Below are positions 62,256-64,000 of a stretch of DNA of 64,000 nt, piece by piece. Below the pieces are notes generated by a model, which saw only the letters and a program-made list of their open reading frames with translations, searched no databases and was not told where the DNA came from. The DNA lies in the NCBI RefSeq assembly GCF_016599145.1, contig NZ_JAENKO010000001.1, positions 62,001 through 126,000 on the forward strand, in the 5' to 3' direction. A program made the translations under genes and the position numbers. This stretch comes from Tomitella cavernea. GTDB taxonomy: Bacteria; Actinomycetota; Actinomycetes; Mycobacteriales; Mycobacteriaceae. Each line of letters starts with the position of its first letter. Within the stretch, counting starts at the first letter, position 1.

Positions 62256-63644
62256 CTACTCGTCGGCGGAGTCGTCGGGGTTTTCGCCGGGCGGCAGCTC
62301 GAAGCCGTCGATGCCGAGCTCCACGCCGATCACCGCGATGGCATCGACGAGGGTGCGGCCGCCGAGCTGCCGCCAGCCCGGCCACGACGCGGCGACGTCG
62401 ACCACCCGGTTCCCGTGCTCATCTGTCGTGTAGACGAGATCGCGCGATCCGGTGAGCTGGGCGCGCACGTCCTTGGTGTCCGAGCCCATCGGGCCGACGA
62501 ACCCGGTGATGAAGTCGCCGATGAATGTCTTCAACTCGGCGACGTCTTGTGCTGTCATGTGGTCCTCCTCCGGTAGTAGCGCTTCGCCGAGGGCGAGGCA
62601 ATGGTTGTAGCGGCGTCGGCGGTCGGCGAGGCCGTTGGTCCCGCCGTTGATGCAGCGGGTCGCGCCCTCGAGATCCCGGCGGTCCGCGTATCCGTTGAGC
62701 CCGCGGGTGACCCAGTACCAGACCGCACCGACGAACCCGGTCTCGTCGTCGGCCAGGGCGGCGGGGTTATCCACGAAGAACGACGACGTCGGCACCAGGC
62801 CCTGCTCGTAGGCCCAGCGGGAGCACTCGGCGTAGTTCGCCCGGCCGGTCACCTGGATCGGCCCGCGCCCATGGAACCGGTAGCCGTCGCCGGGCCGGAC
62901 GTTGCCGAGGTCGGCGCGGCCCTCGTAGCCGCGCTGCGCGACCGTGGGCCCCCAGATCTCCTCCATCCACCGCAACCCACCCGACTCGTGGCCCAGCTGC
63001 GCGCACCACATCGCTGCCCGCTCCACCGTGGTGATGGACGCCGTACGCATCGCCGCTGTGAAGGCCGGCAGTAGCCGGACGTACCGGGCCGTGGACAGGC
63101 TGCCCCCCATCGCTGCCGCGAGCACGGCCGTAGTCATGCCCGTCGCGGCGCCAGGCTCGTCCGCCCAGATCCCCAGGTATCCAGCGCGCAGCTTCGCCGC
63201 GAACGCCTCGTTGCGCGGATCCCCTTCGGGGTGGGCCATCTGATAATGCATCTCGTCTGCACGCTGCCAGTCGGCGCCCCAGAACACTGTGCCCTCGAAT
63301 AGAGCAAGACCTTGGCGGACCTTGGCAATCTTGTCGGCCGGCATCCTCCGCAGCCCCCACGGATAGCGGGGAGCGTTCACGTCCACCGCCGTGCCGGACA
63401 GGTGGTTCGACGTGGCAACCGCGTTCTCGCGCGACCACCCCCAGATCGGCGTGACGATCTCCTCGACGTTCCGGTCGTACCAGAACAGCCAGGCGCCGAG
63501 GATCGTCAGCGGCGCGCCCATCCGGATCGGCGCCGTGTCGGTAAGATACAACTCGGGGATCCGGACGATGTCGCACTCGTCCCTGTTGCACATCCTCCAC
63601 CCGTTCTCCGAATGGGTGTGCCCGTAGGCGGTCCGGAAACTCAC
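62256..63644 (-). CDS. Endolysin with M15 peptidase and GH19 domains
   Basis: This 462-residue protein has an N-terminal M15 peptidase-like domain with TSNHLSGTAVDVNAP (His81 and Asp88) and ADEMHYQM (His133), and a GH19 lysozyme/chitinase-like domain with CAQLGHESGGLRWMEEIWG (Glu220) and YRFHGRGPIQVTGRANY. The C-terminal 100 residues (from HMTAQDVAELKTFIGDF) are probably cell-wall binding. It cleaves both peptide and glycan parts of peptidoglycan. The GTG at 63644 has AGGAGG seven bases upstream; another GTG at 63650 is too close. Confidence 0.85.
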   Translation of the reverse strand: MSFRTAYGHTHSENGWRMCNRDECDIVRIPELYLTDTAPIRMGAPLTILGAWLFWYDRNVEEIVTPIWGWSRENAVATSNHLSGTAVDVNAPRYPWGLRRMPADKIAKVRQGLALFEGTVFWGADWQRADEMHYQMAHPEGDPRNEAFAAKLRAGYLGIWADEPGAATGMTTAVLAAAMGGSLSTARYVRLLPAFTAAMRTASITTVERAAMWCAQLGHESGGLRWMEEIWGPTVAQRGYEGRADLGNVRPGDGYRFHGRGPIQVTGRANYAECSRWAYEQGLVPTSSFFVDNPAALADDETGFVGAVWYWVTRGLNGYADRRDLEGATRCINGGTNGLADRRRRYNHCLALGEALLPEEDHMTAQDVAELKTFIGDFITGFVGPMGSDTKDVRAQLTGSRDLVYTTDEHGNRVVDVAASWPGWRQLGGRTLVDAIAVIGVELGIDGFELPPGENPDDSADE

Positions 63645-63646
63645 TG

Positions 63647-64000
63647 TCACACCTCCTTGCCGTGGCCGCGGTGCGCGGCCGGATCGTCGGCGACGCGTAT
63701 CTTCTGCTCCCACACGCTGCGGCGCCGCAGTGCCTCGTCGATCGCTTCGCGCTCCACCTTCAGCGCCTTCACCTGGTCGTCCGACAGTGCCTCGACGTCG
63801 ACCGGCTCGGGCTCGACGCGCTTGGGCGGCGGTGCATTCATCGGCACCCACTTGCCGGGGTTCACCCAGCACGCCGGGCCAGCCTCGGGCGGGTCGTGCC
63901 GGATCACCTGGCGGGGCAAGTCCGCCACCGCCACCGTCCCGTCCTTGTCTGCCAGCGCGGCGACGTCGTCGACGTGGATCAGGCCGGCACGCTCGGCGTG
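63647..64000 (-). CDS. Phage protein, unknown, 5' end outside the window
   Basis: The open frame (end AHRGHGKEV) continues past 64000; 117 residues are visible, including RQVIRHDPPEAGPACWVNPG, KWVPMNAPPPKRVEPEPVDV and a helical stretch LSDDQVKALKVEREAIDEAL. It has no recognised family. It lies two bases upstream of the endolysin start, so it is in the same late operon. Confidence 0.6.
   Translation of the reverse strand, partial: HAERAGLIHVDDVAALADKDGTVAVADLPRQVIRHDPPEAGPACWVNPGKWVPMNAPPPKRVEPEPVDVEALSDDQVKALKVEREAIDEALRRRSVWEQKIRVADDPAAHRGHGKEV

Larger units (their letters stand above)
52869..64000. mobile_element. Prophage, integrated in tRNA-Lys; right part outside the window
   Basis: The element runs from the tRNA-Lys fragment to at least the window end. 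It holds a tyrosine integrase, an ImmA/IrrE peptidase, small unknown ORFs, tail proteins, a holin and an endolysin. Early and accessory genes are at the left; the minus-strand late genes begin at 57.6 kb. Capsid, terminase and replication genes are not seen and should lie beyond 64 kb. Confidence 0.85.

Overview
The window is high-GC DNA (roughly two thirds G+C) with dense, overlapping ATGA/GTGA gene junctions and many GTG starts. The gene content points to a mycolic-acid actinobacterium (order Mycobacteriales, e.g. Gordonia, Tsukamurella, Dietzia, Tomitella or Williamsia). Supporting genes are KshA-type steroid hydroxylase, KstR- and FadD17-like proteins, many acyl-CoA enzymes, a 13E12/DUF222-type HNH remnant and an EhuABCD importer. 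The genus cannot be settled by eye.

Chromosomal part, 1-52.8 kb. 0-2.5 kb: the 5' part of a secreted GH1 glycosidase, a secreted cupin protein and a VapBC-type toxin-antitoxin pair with a palindromic operator. 2.5-6.9 kb: a valine-degradation operon (mmsA, acyl-CoA dehydrogenase, mmsB, echA8-like). 7.1-11.2 kb: a GerMN-type lipoprotein, then two divergent SDR genes around a perfect KstR2-type operator and a FadD17-like steroid acyl-CoA ligase. 11.2-12 kb: a decayed HNH gene. 12-14.8 kb: leuA behind a leader peptide with four consecutive Leu codons (attenuator), divergent from a FadR-type regulator. 14.9-19.6 kb: two divergent acyl-CoA ligases and an amidohydrolase. 19.6-27.3 kb: an aromatic/steroid catabolism block (thioesterase, KstR-like TetR, kshA, CxxC protein, SDR, MarR, HsaA-like monooxygenase, HsaD-like hydrolase, IclR). 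27.9-32.6 kb: sirtuin, PPOX protein, two SDRs and an M20 amidohydrolase. 32.7-36.1 kb: two convergent orphan peptide-binding lipoproteins. 36.2-45.2 kb: the leucine/itaconate-degradation operon known from M. tuberculosis Rv2498c-Rv2506 (citE-like, maoC, fadE19, accA1, accD1, fadD35, tetR) without scoAB, and with a 20-bp tandem repeat overlapping the maoC stop codon. 45.2-52.1 kb: a phosphodiesterase, an MFS exporter, ehuBCDA and a thioesterase. 52.3-52.9 kb: tRNA-Phe, tRNA-Asp, tRNA-Glu and only the 3' half of tRNA-Lys.

Prophage, 52.87 kb to the window end and beyond. The tRNA-Lys 3' fragment marks the attachment site. Next to it lie a 58-residue ORF coupled to a tyrosine integrase, a lipoprotein, a STAS protein, an ImmA/IrrE peptidase with a membrane partner, and small ORFs (lysogeny and accessory genes). 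From 57.6 kb on, minus-strand late genes encode a tail protein with nine exact 20-residue GEGTL repeats, small tail-region proteins, two glycine-rich tail proteins, a DUF2746-like membrane protein, a holin, and an endolysin that fuses M15 peptidase and GH19 domains.

Most of the chromosomal part is a catabolic region: branched-chain amino acids, steroids and fatty acyl chains are fed to propionyl-CoA and acetyl-CoA, each block with its own TetR, MarR, IclR or GntR regulator. The most useful signals for follow-up are the leuA attenuator, the KstR2 box, the VNTR at maoC, the tRNA-Lys attachment site, the ImmA-membrane module and the 20-residue tail repeat.
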